Shown here piece by piece: positions 9,093 through 17,664 of a stretch of 64,000 nt of DNA. Under the pieces are notes generated by a model that worked only from the letters and a program-made list of their open reading frames with translations, ran no database searches and was not told the DNA's origin. The position numbers and the translations under genes were made by a program. The first letter of the stretch is position 1, and each line of letters starts with the position of its first letter. Origin of the DNA: Cupriavidus metallidurans CH34 (GTDB lineage Bacteria; Pseudomonadota; Gammaproteobacteria; Burkholderiales; Burkholderiaceae); assembly GCF_000196015.1 (NCBI RefSeq), contig NC_007973.1, positions 1,860,001-1,924,000 on the forward strand. Reading direction: 5' to 3'.

Positions 9093-10972
9093 AACGCGCC
9101 TCCGCCGCCGGCCGCCGGGGTATGGAAACCAGCCGGAGCCTGCCCCGCACGGTCCGCATCGGTGGCGCAAGCGGTTTCTGGGGCGACTCGGCCACCGCTA
9201 CGCCCCAGTTACTGACGGTGCCCGGACTTCAGTACCTGGTGTATGACTATCTGGCCGAAACCACGATGTCGATCCTGGCCCGTGCCCGCGCCAAGGATCC
9301 GTCCCTCGGTTACGCCACCGACTTCGTTCACGCCGCGATCGCGCCCCATCTGGCCGCCATCCTGGAGCGGGGCGTGCGCGTCATCGCCAATGCAGGTGGG
9401 CTGAATCCGCAGGGCTGTCGCGACGCGTTGCTCAAGGTTGCCGCGCAACAGGGTCTGTCGCCGAAGATTGCCGTGGTCACTGGGGACGATGTGGGGGCCG
9501 CATTCCCGGGCTGGTGCGATGCGGGATTGACACAACTGGACGGTAGCGCCGTGCCAACCACCGAGCCATGGTCCGCGAACGTGTACACCGGGGCGCAGGG
9601 CATCGCGAGAGCGCTCGAAATGGGGGCCGACATCGTGATCGCCGGCCGTAGCGTGGATAGCGCGGTGGTGGTGGGCGCACTGGCGCATGAGTTCGATTGG
9701 GGCTGGGACGACTGGGACAGGCTCGCGGCTGGCACGCTCGCCGGGCACGTTATCGAGTGCGGAGCGCAGGCCACGGGGGGGCTGTTCACTGACTGGGAAC
9801 GCGTGTCCGACTGGGACCGCATTGGCTACCCCGTCATCGATTGCGCGGAGGATGGTAGCTTCGTGCTGTCGAAGCCCGACGACACCGGCGGCCTGATCGA
9901 TCCGCTGGCCGTATCCGAACAGATCCTGTACGAAGTCGGTGATCCAGCCAACTACCTGATGCCGGACGTGACCTGCGATTTCCGCCAGGTGCATGTCGAG
10001 GTCATCGACGAAGAGCATGTTCGCGTGCATGGCGCACGGGGGCGTCCGCCGGGCACGCACTACAAGGCCAATGCCACCTGGCAGGATGGCTACCAGATCA
10101 GCCCGATGATGGCGATTCGCGGCATCGACGCGCCGGCCAAGGCCCGCCGTACCGCCGAAGCGCTGCTTGCACGCACGCGCCGCATGATGGCCGAGCAGGG
10201 GTTCGGCGACTACAGCGCGACCATCGTCGAACTGCTTGGCTGCGAATCGCACTACGGCCCCCATGCGCGCGAGTTACCCACGCGCGAAGTGGTATTGCGC
10301 ATCGGCGCCCGGCACCCTCGGGCGAAGGCGTTGGCCATCCTGCAGCGCGAATGCGCTTCCGCCGGCACGTCGATGGCTGCCGGCACGCGTTCGTCGTTCT
10401 CGGGACGCGTAGATATTCAGCCGGTGGTCAAGGTCTTCTCGTTTCTTGTGCCGAAGGATGCGGTGCCAATGACGGTCGAACTCGACAACCGCCGCGTGGC
10501 CCTGAGCATCGCCGCCGAGTTGGCTGCACCACAGGCTGCACCACAGGCCGCTGCGCCTGTGGCGCTAACCACCGCCCCAATCCCTGACGGCCCACGCGTG
10601 ACATGCCCTTTGGTGGCGCTGGCGTGCGCGCGCAGTGGTGACAAGGGCGATGACGAGAACATCGGCGTGATTGCGCGCAAGCCCGAGTATCTGGCGTTGT
10701 TGCGCCAGCAACTGACGCCGAAGGCCGTCGGTCAGTACTTCGCGCATCTCGTGACGGGCGAGGTGGAGTGTTTTGAGGTACCCGGGTTGAATGCGCTGAA
10801 CTTCCTGATGCATGACGCGCTTGCCGGTGGCGGCGTGGCGAGCCTGCGATCCGACCCATTGGGCAAGAGCTTCGCGCAGACGCTGCTCGATTTTCCGCTG
10901 TCGGTGCCCATTGCCTGGGCAGAGGAAGTCGGACGACGTGGAATGAACGAGGCGACTGGCGCCGGTATGTGA
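9089..10972 (+). CDS. AtuA-family protein (DUF1446 domain plus C-terminal ferredoxin-fold domain)
   Basis: 627-residue protein of the acyclic terpene utilisation AtuA family. The long N-terminal domain starts VRIGGASGFWGDSA and includes ANAGGLNPQGCRDAL, IVIAGRSVDSA and GCESHYGPHA. After a short Ala/Pro-rich linker repeating APQA (near residues 476-490) comes a C-terminal domain with ACARSGDKGDDENIGVIA. AtuA is needed for acyclic terpene growth in Pseudomonas, but its reaction is not established. A GGGGAGGG ribosome site precedes ATG 9089; a second ATG at residue 12 is possible. The ATGA overlap with the carboxylase alpha gene ties it to that operon. Confidence 0.9.
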   Translation: MKRASAAGRRGMETSRSLPRTVRIGGASGFWGDSATATPQLLTVPGLQYLVYDYLAETTMSILARARAKDPSLGYATDFVHAAIAPHLAAILERGVRVIANAGGLNPQGCRDALLKVAAQQGLSPKIAVVTGDDVGAAFPGWCDAGLTQLDGSAVPTTEPWSANVYTGAQGIARALEMGADIVIAGRSVDSAVVVGALAHEFDWGWDDWDRLAAGTLAGHVIECGAQATGGLFTDWERVSDWDRIGYPVIDCAEDGSFVLSKPDDTGGLIDPLAVSEQILYEVGDPANYLMPDVTCDFRQVHVEVIDEEHVRVHGARGRPPGTHYKANATWQDGYQISPMMAIRGIDAPAKARRTAEALLARTRRMMAEQGFGDYSATIVELLGCESHYGPHARELPTREVVLRIGARHPRAKALAILQRECASAGTSMAAGTRSSFSGRVDIQPVVKVFSFLVPKDAVPMTVELDNRRVALSIAAELAAPQAAPQAAAPVALTTAPIPDGPRVTCPLVALACARSGDKGDDENIGVIARKPEYLALLRQQLTPKAVGQYFAHLVTGEVECFEVPGLNALNFLMHDALAGGGVASLRSDPLGKSFAQTLLDFPLSVPIAWAEEVGRRGMNEATGAGM

Positions 10973-11005
10973 CAACAGCGACAAGACCAGGAGGAGACAG
11001 TGGTG

Positions 11006-12019
11006 ATGACAGCGCAGAAGGACTCCCGCCGTGCCGCAAGGCGGCGGCTCGTGCAGGCGGCAATACTCGCCAGTGGATTGATGCTGGCGGTGCCCGCCAT
11101 GGCGCAGAGTGCCAGCACGCAGAATTGGCCGTCTCGGCCGGTACGTGTGGTGGTGCCATACCCGCCGGGTGGCGTGTCGGACGCGGTAACCCGCCTCGTC
11201 ATGCAGAAACTGGCCGAACGCATCGGACAACCGGTCGTAGTGGAGAACCGCCCGGGTGCCAACGGCATGATCGGTTCAGACAACGTCGCCAAATCCGCGC
11301 CGGACGGCTATTCGCTGCTGGTTGTGGTGGCCGCGCACGCGATCAACCCGAGCCTGTACCAGAAGATGAGCTACGACCCGATCCGGGACCTGACTGGTGT
11401 GAGCGAGATTGGGCGTATTCCGCTACTGATGGTTTCGAGCGCGCAGTTGCCGCCGAAGTCGGTAAAGGAACTGGTGTCGTGGGGCAAGGCGCATCCGGAC
11501 CAGATGACCTTCGCCTCGAGCGGCAGCGGGTCAGGCGCGCATCTGGCCGGCGAGCTGTTTTCACAGGGCACGGGCATGACGATGACGCACGTGCCATACA
11601 AGGGCATCTCGCCCGCGTTGCCAGACCTTATCTCAGGTCAGGTGGCCGTGATCTTCGACTCTGTGCAGACCATGATTCCGCTGGCGAAGGCAGGCAAGGT
11701 TCGCGCGCTGGCCATCACCAATCCGCGCCGCTGGCCGGCTGCGCCCGATGTGCCCACCATGGCTGAAGCCGGCTATCCGAACATCATGCCATCGAGCTGG
11801 ATCGGCGTGCTGGCGCCAGCAAAGACGCCAACCGCCATCATTGACAAACTATCCGCGGAACTCGACGCCGTGGTCCACGCGCCGGACGTCCAGGCCAAGC
11901 TGATCGACTACGGCATTGACCCGGTTGGCGGCAAGGCGGATCAGTTCCAGGCATTCATCAAGGAAGAAGCTGGGCGCTGGGCCAGCGTGGTGCAGAAGGC
12001 GGGGATCAAACTCGATTGA
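11006..12019 (+). CDS. Bug-family (TctC-type) periplasmic solute-binding receptor
   Basis: 337-residue periplasmic receptor, last gene of the carboxylase operon. The signal peptide (MTAQKDSRRAARRR, then a hydrophobic stretch to AMAQSAS) is followed by RPVRVVVPYPPGGVSD, VENRPGANGMIGS and THVPYKG. Two GTG codons (11000, 11003) precede ATG 11006; the GAGGAGA site is only 3 bases from 11000 but a normal 9 bases from 11006, which decides the start. The operon position suggests that it captures the acid degraded by the pathway. No transporter membrane subunits are nearby. Confidence 0.92.
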   Translation: MTAQKDSRRAARRRLVQAAILASGLMLAVPAMAQSASTQNWPSRPVRVVVPYPPGGVSDAVTRLVMQKLAERIGQPVVVENRPGANGMIGSDNVAKSAPDGYSLLVVVAAHAINPSLYQKMSYDPIRDLTGVSEIGRIPLLMVSSAQLPPKSVKELVSWGKAHPDQMTFASSGSGSGAHLAGELFSQGTGMTMTHVPYKGISPALPDLISGQVAVIFDSVQTMIPLAKAGKVRALAITNPRRWPAAPDVPTMAEAGYPNIMPSSWIGVLAPAKTPTAIIDKLSAELDAVVHAPDVQAKLIDYGIDPVGGKADQFQAFIKEEAGRWASVVQKAGIKLD

Positions 12020-12043
12020 TGCGGATTGATGCGGACTGATGCG
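12014..12043. repeat. Three tandem 10-bp units across the stop codon
   Basis: GATTGATGCG, GATTGATGCG and GACTGATGCG follow one another. The first unit holds the last codons and the TGA stop of the Bug receptor gene. Confidence 0.85.
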
Positions 12044-12066
12044 ATATGCCGGTAGCGCCGGCATAT
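12044..12066 (+). terminator. Hairpin at the end of the carboxylase operon
   Basis: Perfect 9-bp stem ATATGCCGG/CCGGCATAT with a 5-base loop, 24 bases after the Bug receptor stop. No T run follows on this strand, so it is either a weak terminator or a 3'-end stabilising hairpin. Confidence 0.5.
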
Positions 12067-12078
12067 CCCGACCACAAA

Positions 12079-12105
12079 GAAAAACGGGCTGCCTTGCGCA
12101 GCCCG
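12079..12105 (-). terminator. Rho-independent terminator of the CoA-transferase gene
   Basis: On the minus strand an 8-bp stem CGGGCTGC/GCAGCCCG with a 5-base loop is followed by TTTTTCTTT. It lies 24 bases past the CoA-transferase stop codon. Confidence 0.88.
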
Positions 12106-12128
12106 CGTCCATTCCATGGTCCGTTGCG

Positions 12129-13346
12129 TCAGATCACGCCTCTCTCCCGGAAGGCCTCCACGTCCGCTGCCGACATTCCCAATTCGCTCCGGAGCGCGGC
12201 TTCGGTGTGCTGGCCAAGTTGCGGTGGCGCGGTCATCGTGACCGGCGTGGCAGAGAAGCGCAGTGGGCTGCGCAGCGTCGGCGCCTCGACACCACTGCCG
12301 TGCGGCAGGCGTACCAGCAGTTCGCGGTGCCGGACTTGCGGATCGTCGAAAACGTCGTCGATGTCGTTGATCGGGCCACATGGCACGCCTGCGCCTTCCA
12401 GGGCCTGAATCAGGTCGGCAAGACGCCAGTTCAGCAGACGCTCACCCAATGTCTCGCGCAGAACCGGGCGATTTCGTACGCGGTCCATGTTCTGCAGGAA
12501 TCGCGGATCTTCGATCAACGACGCACACCCGATCACGCGGCACAACGCCGCGAACTGACCGTTGTTGCCGGCGGCGATGATGACGTGGCCGTCAAGGCAG
12601 GCGAACACCTCCGAAGGCGATGCCACCGGATTGGAGTTGCCGGCGCGCTGCGGCACCTTTCCCGTCATGTGATAGCCCAGCGCGAGATGGCCGTTGGCGG
12701 CCACTGCGGCATCGATCATCGCGGCATCGATGAATTGCCCCTCACCGGTAGCCTGACGGTGATAGAGCGCGCCCATCAGTGCCACCGATGCATACAGCCC
12801 CGTGAGGATATCCGTCAGTGGAATCGCGGTTCGCATCGGCGCCGCGCCGGGCGTGCCATCGGGCTGCCCGCAGGTGCTCATCAGCCCCGCCATGCCTTGC
12901 AGGATGAAGTCGTATGCGGGGCGGGGCGCGTAAGGGCCATCCGGACCAAAGCCGGTCACGGAGCAATAGATGATGTCGGGACGCAGCGCACGGATGCTCT
13001 CGTAGTCGAGTCCGTACTTCTTCAGGCTGCCCGCCTTGTAGTTCTCCACGACGACATCGCAATGCGATGCCAGTTGGCGTACCAGTTCGGCGCCTTCCGG
13101 CTGCGAAATATCGACGGTGACCGATTGCTTGCCACGGTTGCAGCAGAGGAAGAACGCGGAGTCGTTCGTCACGTTGCCATCGCCGTCGGTCAGGAATGGC
13201 CCCATCCGACGCGTGTCATCGCCATCACCGGGTTTCTCGATCTTGTAGACGGTGGCACCCATGTCCGCCAGGTTCTGAGTAGCCCACGGCCCGGCCACAA
13301 CACGGGTCAGGTCCAGTACCTTGATGCCCTGCAGGATTGCGCTCAT
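12129..13346 (-). CDS. CaiB/BaiF family (class III) CoA-transferase
   Basis: 405-residue enzyme that moves CoA between carboxylic acids. The N-terminus reads LQGIKVLDLTRVVAGPWATQNLADMGA, and YKIEKPGDGDDTR and FILQGMAGLMS follow. The Asp in LTDILTGLY (residue 179) stands at the position of the catalytic Asp that forms the aspartyl-CoA anhydride in the family. It is convergent with the carboxylase operon and probably offers a ligase-free way to activate the substrate (inference). Confidence 0.9.
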   Translation of the reverse strand: MSAILQGIKVLDLTRVVAGPWATQNLADMGATVYKIEKPGDGDDTRRMGPFLTDGDGNVTNDSAFFLCCNRGKQSVTVDISQPEGAELVRQLASHCDVVVENYKAGSLKKYGLDYESIRALRPDIIYCSVTGFGPDGPYAPRPAYDFILQGMAGLMSTCGQPDGTPGAAPMRTAIPLTDILTGLYASVALMGALYHRQATGEGQFIDAAMIDAAVAANGHLALGYHMTGKVPQRAGNSNPVASPSEVFACLDGHVIIAAGNNGQFAALCRVIGCASLIEDPRFLQNMDRVRNRPVLRETLGERLLNWRLADLIQALEGAGVPCGPINDIDDVFDDPQVRHRELLVRLPHGSGVEAPTLRSPLRFSATPVTMTAPPQLGQHTEAALRSELGMSAADVEAFRERGVI

Positions 13347-13529
13347 GCGATGACGAAAGGCGAGTCGATCGAATCAGCATGATGTGGCGCGCAGCACTCA
13401 CCAGCAATTCGTCAATGCCAAAGGCAGGGTTTCCGCCAATACGTTCGCGACGCCTCTCACGTATCGCATTCGAGACTGAAGCGCGATGCCGTCATCCCCT
13501 GCGAGGCGGCTGCCTCACCCGTCGGAACC

Positions 13530-13561
13530 GTAACAGATTTGTTACTGTCTATACCGGTATA
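13530..13561. promoter_or_regulatory. Two adjacent palindromes upstream of the MFS gene
   Basis: GTAACA-GATT-TGTTAC (13530-13545) is followed within 5 bases by the 12-bp palindrome TATACCGGTATA (13550-13561). The pair ends 19 bases before the transporter ATG. These are candidate operator and hairpin elements; no binding protein can be named. Confidence 0.45.
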
Positions 13562-13580
13562 TGCAGACAGGGGACGCATC

Positions 13581-14938
13581 ATGGATCCCATGCAGTCGGG
13601 GGCAGTGCCCCTACCCGAAGCAGAAGCACGGCGGCAGTTGCGTCGCGCTGTCATCGCAAGCACCGTGGGTACCACGATCGAGTGGTACGACTTTTTTCTC
13701 TACAGCACGGTAACCGGCCTGGTGTTCGCCAAGCTGTACTTTCCCGAATCCGATCCACTCGTTGGCACGCTGCAGGCGTTCCTGATCTACGCGGTAGGCT
13801 TTGTCGCGCGCCCGGTCGGCGCGGCCATCTTCGGGCACTACGGTGACCGTATCGGTCGCAAGGCCACGCTTGTGGCCACCTTGCTGTTGATGGGACTGGC
13901 AACATTCGCAGTGGCCTTCGTGCCGTCCTATGCGCAGATCGGGATCTGGGGCGCCGTGGCACTGACGGTCCTGCGCTTCATCCAGGGGATTGGTGTTGGC
14001 GGGGAGTGGGGCGGTTCAGTGCTGATGTCGATGGAATGGGCACGCTCCGACTCGCACCGCGGCCTGGTCGCGTCATGGCCGCAGTTCGGGGTGCCAGCGG
14101 GATTGTTCCTCGCCAACCTGGCAGTATTGGGCATGAGTTGGCTGGCCGGCGATCAGTTCTTGACCTGGGGCTGGCGTGTGCCGTTCCTCCTGAGCATCGT
14201 TCTGGTCGGGATCGGGCTCTACATCCGCCTGAACATTCTGGAGACGCCGTCTTCGCGCGGCTGCTGGCCGAGCATCGGATCGAGAAAACGCCGATGCTGG
14301 AAGTGATCCGGCGCCAGCCGAAGGACATCCTGTTGTCGGCCCTGGTCCGCATGGCCGAACAGGCGCCGTTCTACATATTTACGGCCTTTGTGTTCACCTA
14401 TGGTGTGATGACGCTGGGCATGTCACGCGATCTGCTCCTGCTGGCCGTGCTCGCGGCATCGGTGGTCGAGTTCTTCACCATTCCGTACTTTGGACATCTG
14501 TCCGACGTGCTGGGCCGGCGCCGCATGTACATCGCGGGCGCGATCGCAGTCGGCGTGTTCGGCTTCCTGTACTTCGCGATGGTCGACACCCGCAACCCGA
14601 TGTGGGTGTTCATCGCCATCGTGCTGTCGCTTGTCCCGCACGCGATGATGTATGGCCCACAGGCGGCGTTGATCGCGGAGACGTTTACAGGTCGCCTGCG
14701 CTATAGCGGGGCCTCGATGGGCTACCAGCTAGCGTCCGTGATTGCGGGCGGCCCGGCACCGCTGATTGCCACGGCGTTGTTCGCCCACTATCACACCGGC
14801 TATGCCATTGCGGTCTATGTGCTGGTATGCGCAGCGCTCAGCGTGTTCGCGGCCGTGAAGCTGCGCGACTATACGAACAAGGATATTTCTCGGGAGTATG
14901 ACGACGCGGATGTCGCGCATGTCACGCACGCGGTATGA
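13581..14938 (+). pseudogene. MHS-type MFS transporter interrupted by a one-base frameshift
   Basis: Metabolite:H+ symporter family member (usual size about 430-450 residues). The first part begins STVGTTIEWYDFFLYS and continues through RPVGAAIFGHYGDRIGRK and GIGVGGEWGGSVL. It loses frame after NILETP near 14250, where the sequence reads CCG TCT TCG; adding one base there restores a frame reading VFARLLAEHRIEKTP and then LVRMAEQAPFYIFTAF, running to a proper stop at 14938. With the frame restored the protein would be 452 residues. Either a recent inactivating deletion or a sequencing error. If intact it would import an organic acid for the neighbouring CoA pathway. Confidence 0.85.
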
Positions 14939-14975
14939 CGGACGGTGAATTCGACCGGGGGAACAAACGACCACC

Positions 14976-15014
14976 GAGAAGAGGAAAGAAGAGGAAAGAG
15001 GGAAGGGAAAAAGA
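14976..15014 (+). repeat. 39-base uninterrupted polypurine tract
   Basis: Only A and G from 14976 to 15014, with a nearly repeated unit AGAGGAAAGA. On the opposite strand it gives the pyrimidine run that follows a long hairpin. Confidence 0.85.
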
Positions 15015-15080
15015 CCGGACCTGCCTGCTTTGGGCTGACTGGAAAGTGTCGAACAGATGTCGAACGTATGGCAGGTCCGG
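15008..15080 (-). terminator. Long hairpin with T-run, end of the BKACE-DUF1289 operon
   Basis: Arms CCGGACCTGCC (15015-15025) and GGCAGGTCCGG (15070-15080) are perfect 11-bp complements separated by 44 bases. On the minus strand the hairpin is followed by TCTTTTT. The loop is longer than in a classical terminator and holds a direct repeat TGTCGAAC twice. It lies 43 bases beyond the DUF1289 stop. Confidence 0.55.
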
Positions 15081-15122
15081 CGAGAAACCGTGGAAAGCGC
15101 CGCAAGGAGTGCGGCGCGTGGG

Positions 15123-15323
15123 TCAGGATGGCACCGATGTCGGCTGCTGTGATGCGCCCCTGCCCAGAGCGCGCAGGGGAAGGTCGGCCAGCACCTCGAT
15201 GCGCTGGACTTCGGTCATGGTGTCCCAAAGACCGATCTCGACCGTGGTTCTGCGGCAACCCTGGCAGTACTTGCCTGCCAGGTCCATGCGACAGATGTTG
15301 ATACAGGGGTTCGCGGCGGGCAT
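15123..15323 (-). CDS. Small Cys-rich DUF1289 protein
   Basis: 66-residue protein with NPCINICRMD and YCQGCRRT, the four-cysteine pattern of the DUF1289 family, which probably binds a metal. The function of the family is not known. The longer open frame runs back through the upstream gene, but ATG 15323 starts right before the family domain and lies 8 bases after the BKACE stop, so the two are almost certainly co-transcribed. Confidence 0.85.
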   Translation of the reverse strand: MPAANPCINICRMDLAGKYCQGCRRTTVEIGLWDTMTEVQRIEVLADLPLRALGRGASQQPTSVPS

Positions 15324-15331
15324 GGTATGTC

Positions 15332-16390
15332 TCAGGCAGCCTTGCGCAGCGGCAGGTTCTTCTGACCCGACTTGCGGTTCGGGAGCATGCCATGGGCCGC
15401 CAGCGTTTCGTCGACGCTGTCGTACCAGGTGCCGATGCGATAGATCTCGCGTGCTTCCTTGCCCGAGGCGACCTCGCGGCCCAATTCCTTCGCCACGCGC
15501 ACGCACTGCTCGATCTGCTGCACCGACGTCATGCGGTTGCCGTGCTGGTCGATGATCGTGTCCTCGATGCCGCAGCGCGGGTGCATGCCCATCGCCATTG
15601 CCATCATGTTGAACGGCAGCACGTTCTTGAGTAGCGACTCGGCGGTCAGCGTGCAACCATCCGGCGCGCGGTGGATGAAGTTGAAGAAGTTGAACGGGTT
15701 CGGACCGTCGAAGCCACCGCCGATGCCGATCCAGGTCAGGTTCAGCGGCCCCTTGTAGGCGCCGGCGCGCACCATGCGTTCCAGCGTTTCCATCGCGTGG
15801 ATGCCGGTGAGCTGGAAGTGCGGCTGGATGCCGGAGGCGCTCAGGCGGCGCAGGTGCTCTTCCACCCAGCCCGGGCCAGCCGGCACGGTCATCTCACGGT
15901 AGGCTTGGATATACGCAGGGTTGGACAGCGACGTACCCTCGAGATACTCGGGGTAGAGCAGTTCCATGATGTTCATCTGCGTGGTGTTGATGGCCACGGT
16001 CACCTGGTCCGGCTTCGGGTCCAGATCGGCCAGCATGTGGCGCGTGTCGTCCGACAGCCATGTGGCGGCCTGGCCTTCATTCTCCGGCGCAAACGAGATC
16101 GAACCACCCACCTGGATGATCATGTCCGGCACGGCCGCGCGGACGCCAGCGATCAGTTCGTTGAACTTCGACAGGCGCTTGGAGCCCTTGCCGTCCAGTT
16201 CGCGCACGTGCAGGTGCAGCACCGTGGCACCGGCGTTGTAGCAGTCGACGGCCTTCTGGATCTGTTCCTCCATCGTCACGGGGATGTCTTCCGGGAAGTC
16301 CTCCGGCATCCACTCGGGGCCATACGGCGCCACCGTGATAACAACCTTGTCCATGTTCTCGGGGTGCAGGGAGTCGTCGAGGAACTGCAT
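15332..16390 (-). CDS. BKACE-family beta-keto acid cleavage enzyme (DUF849)
   Basis: 352-residue member of the family that cleaves beta-keto acids with acetyl-CoA, giving acetoacetate and an acyl-CoA, using a Zn2+ ion; the prototype acts on 3-keto-5-aminohexanoate. Visible: VVITVAPYGPEW near the N-terminus, the metal-binding HLHVRE, VGGSISFAPENEG, and MHPRCGIEDTI with a family acidic residue. ATG 16390 has AGGAG 8 bases upstream; the frame continues further but without support. It is divergent from an AraC regulator and followed by the DUF1289 gene. Substrates differ widely in this family (carnitine-derived and other keto acids), so none is assigned. Confidence 0.9.
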   Translation of the reverse strand: MQFLDDSLHPENMDKVVITVAPYGPEWMPEDFPEDIPVTMEEQIQKAVDCYNAGATVLHLHVRELDGKGSKRLSKFNELIAGVRAAVPDMIIQVGGSISFAPENEGQAATWLSDDTRHMLADLDPKPDQVTVAINTTQMNIMELLYPEYLEGTSLSNPAYIQAYREMTVPAGPGWVEEHLRRLSASGIQPHFQLTGIHAMETLERMVRAGAYKGPLNLTWIGIGGGFDGPNPFNFFNFIHRAPDGCTLTAESLLKNVLPFNMMAMAMGMHPRCGIEDTIIDQHGNRMTSVQQIEQCVRVAKELGREVASGKEAREIYRIGTWYDSVDETLAAHGMLPNRKSGQKNLPLRKAA

Positions 16391-16467
16391 ACTGTGTCTC
16401 CTGTTGTTCGAATGCGTACTTCGGTGCCGGAAGTATCGACGAACGGCATTGAAATATTTGACGACCA

Positions 16468-16502
16468 GGGACACACGATTTACATTTCGGGACACTCAGG
16501 GA
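16468..16502 (+). promoter_or_regulatory. AraC-type operator candidate: three GGGA(C) half-sites, copy 1
   Basis: GGGAC at 16468, GGGAC at 16489 and GGGA at 16499, that is spacings of 21 and 10 bases. Copy 2 with identical spacing is at 20996-21030. The core around the last two half-sites (16481-16507) matches copy 2 at 22 of 27 bases. It lies just before the AraC start and 78 bases from the BKACE start. Confidence 0.65.
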
Positions 16503-16509
16503 AAACACG

Positions 16510-17532
16510 ATGTCCTATTTTCTTCGCAGTGCCAGCCTGACCAATTACATGGAAGTTGCGCGCGCCGTAGGGCTCGATCCGCACCAGATGCTGCGTGCCG
16601 CCAAGATCAACCGGGACGTGCTGCTGGACCCGGATATCCGCATCCCCGCCGCATCGGTGGGGCGTCTGCTCGAGGCGTCGGCGCGCGACGGGCACGCGGA
16701 GGATTTCGGCCTGCGACTGGCGGAGTTGCGGCAGTTCTCGAACCTGGGGCCACTTGCCTTCGTGGTCCGCGAGGAACCCACGCTGCGCCGCGCGCTGGAG
16801 TCGATGGTGCGCTACATGGGCCTGCAGAACGAGTCCCTGGCAATGCGCGTGGAAGAGATGGATGGCTTGGTGGTGATCCGCCTGCAGATCCTCAGCGACC
16901 AGCCCGCAGGCTCGATGCGGCAGGCTACTCAACTGGCCGCCGGGGTGATGTTCCGGATGCTCAGCATGTTTCTCGGGCCCGCGTGGCGCCCGCGCAGCAT
17001 CTGCTTTTCGCACGCGCCGCCCGAAAGCCAGACCACATACCTGCGCGTGTTCGGGATGCCCGCGCTGTTCAATCAGGATTTCGACGGAATCGTCTGCGTG
17101 GCCTCCGATCTGGAAGCGCCGCTGCCGTCCTATGACCCGGTGATGGCGCAGCAGGTCAAGCGCTACCTGGGCACGCTGCTGGCGCAATCGAATACCACCA
17201 TGGCGGACAAGGTGCGCAAGCTCGTCTACGCATTGCTGCCAAGCGGCATGTGTTCGATCGACCGGGTGGCTCAGCACTTGGGAGTGGACCGGCGCACCAT
17301 CCACCGCCGACTGGCGCAGGATGGCACCACTTATTCGCAGATCCTGAACGAGGCACGCGCAGGGCTGGCTACAAGCTACATCGAGAACCGCTCACGCCCG
17401 CTGTCCGAAGTTGCGACGCTGCTCGGCTTTTCGTCGCTGAGCGCATTCTCGCGCTGGTTTGGCAACCAGTTTGGCTGCAGCGTTTCGAAGTGGCGCACAA
17501 CGCGAACGGGCGAACAGGTCGAGGAGACCTGA
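16510..17532 (+). CDS. AraC-family transcriptional regulator (arabinose-binding-like N domain)
   Basis: 340-residue regulator. The N-terminal two thirds (DPHQMLRAAKINRDVLLDPD, LRLAELRQFSNLGPLAFVV) has the look of the ArgR/OruR-type AraC group. The C-terminal double HTH contains VAQHLGVDRRTIHRRLAQDG and LSEVATLLGFSSLSAFSRWF. It is divergent from the BKACE operon, and a candidate operator ends 8 bases before its ATG, so it is probably autoregulated and controls BKACE and, through a second copy of the site, the MFS gene at 19570-20901. Confidence 0.92.
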   Translation: MSYFLRSASLTNYMEVARAVGLDPHQMLRAAKINRDVLLDPDIRIPAASVGRLLEASARDGHAEDFGLRLAELRQFSNLGPLAFVVREEPTLRRALESMVRYMGLQNESLAMRVEEMDGLVVIRLQILSDQPAGSMRQATQLAAGVMFRMLSMFLGPAWRPRSICFSHAPPESQTTYLRVFGMPALFNQDFDGIVCVASDLEAPLPSYDPVMAQQVKRYLGTLLAQSNTTMADKVRKLVYALLPSGMCSIDRVAQHLGVDRRTIHRRLAQDGTTYSQILNEARAGLATSYIENRSRPLSEVATLLGFSSLSAFSRWFGNQFGCSVSKWRTTRTGEQVEET

Positions 17533-17664
17533 TCGCCCAGAAGAAAATCGGCCACACGGACGGAGGCCCGTGCGACCAAAGGCGAACATCGAATCGGACC
17601 AGGCGAGGGGAACGGGTAAAACTCGCCTGGCCGATTCACGCCAGTAGAACCAATCCGAATTGGG

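Noticed and set aside
12039..13382. Long plus-strand open frame of 447 codons
   Set aside because: It is antisense to the CoA-transferase gene, has Arg/His-rich low-complexity composition typical of high-GC shadow frames and no domain.
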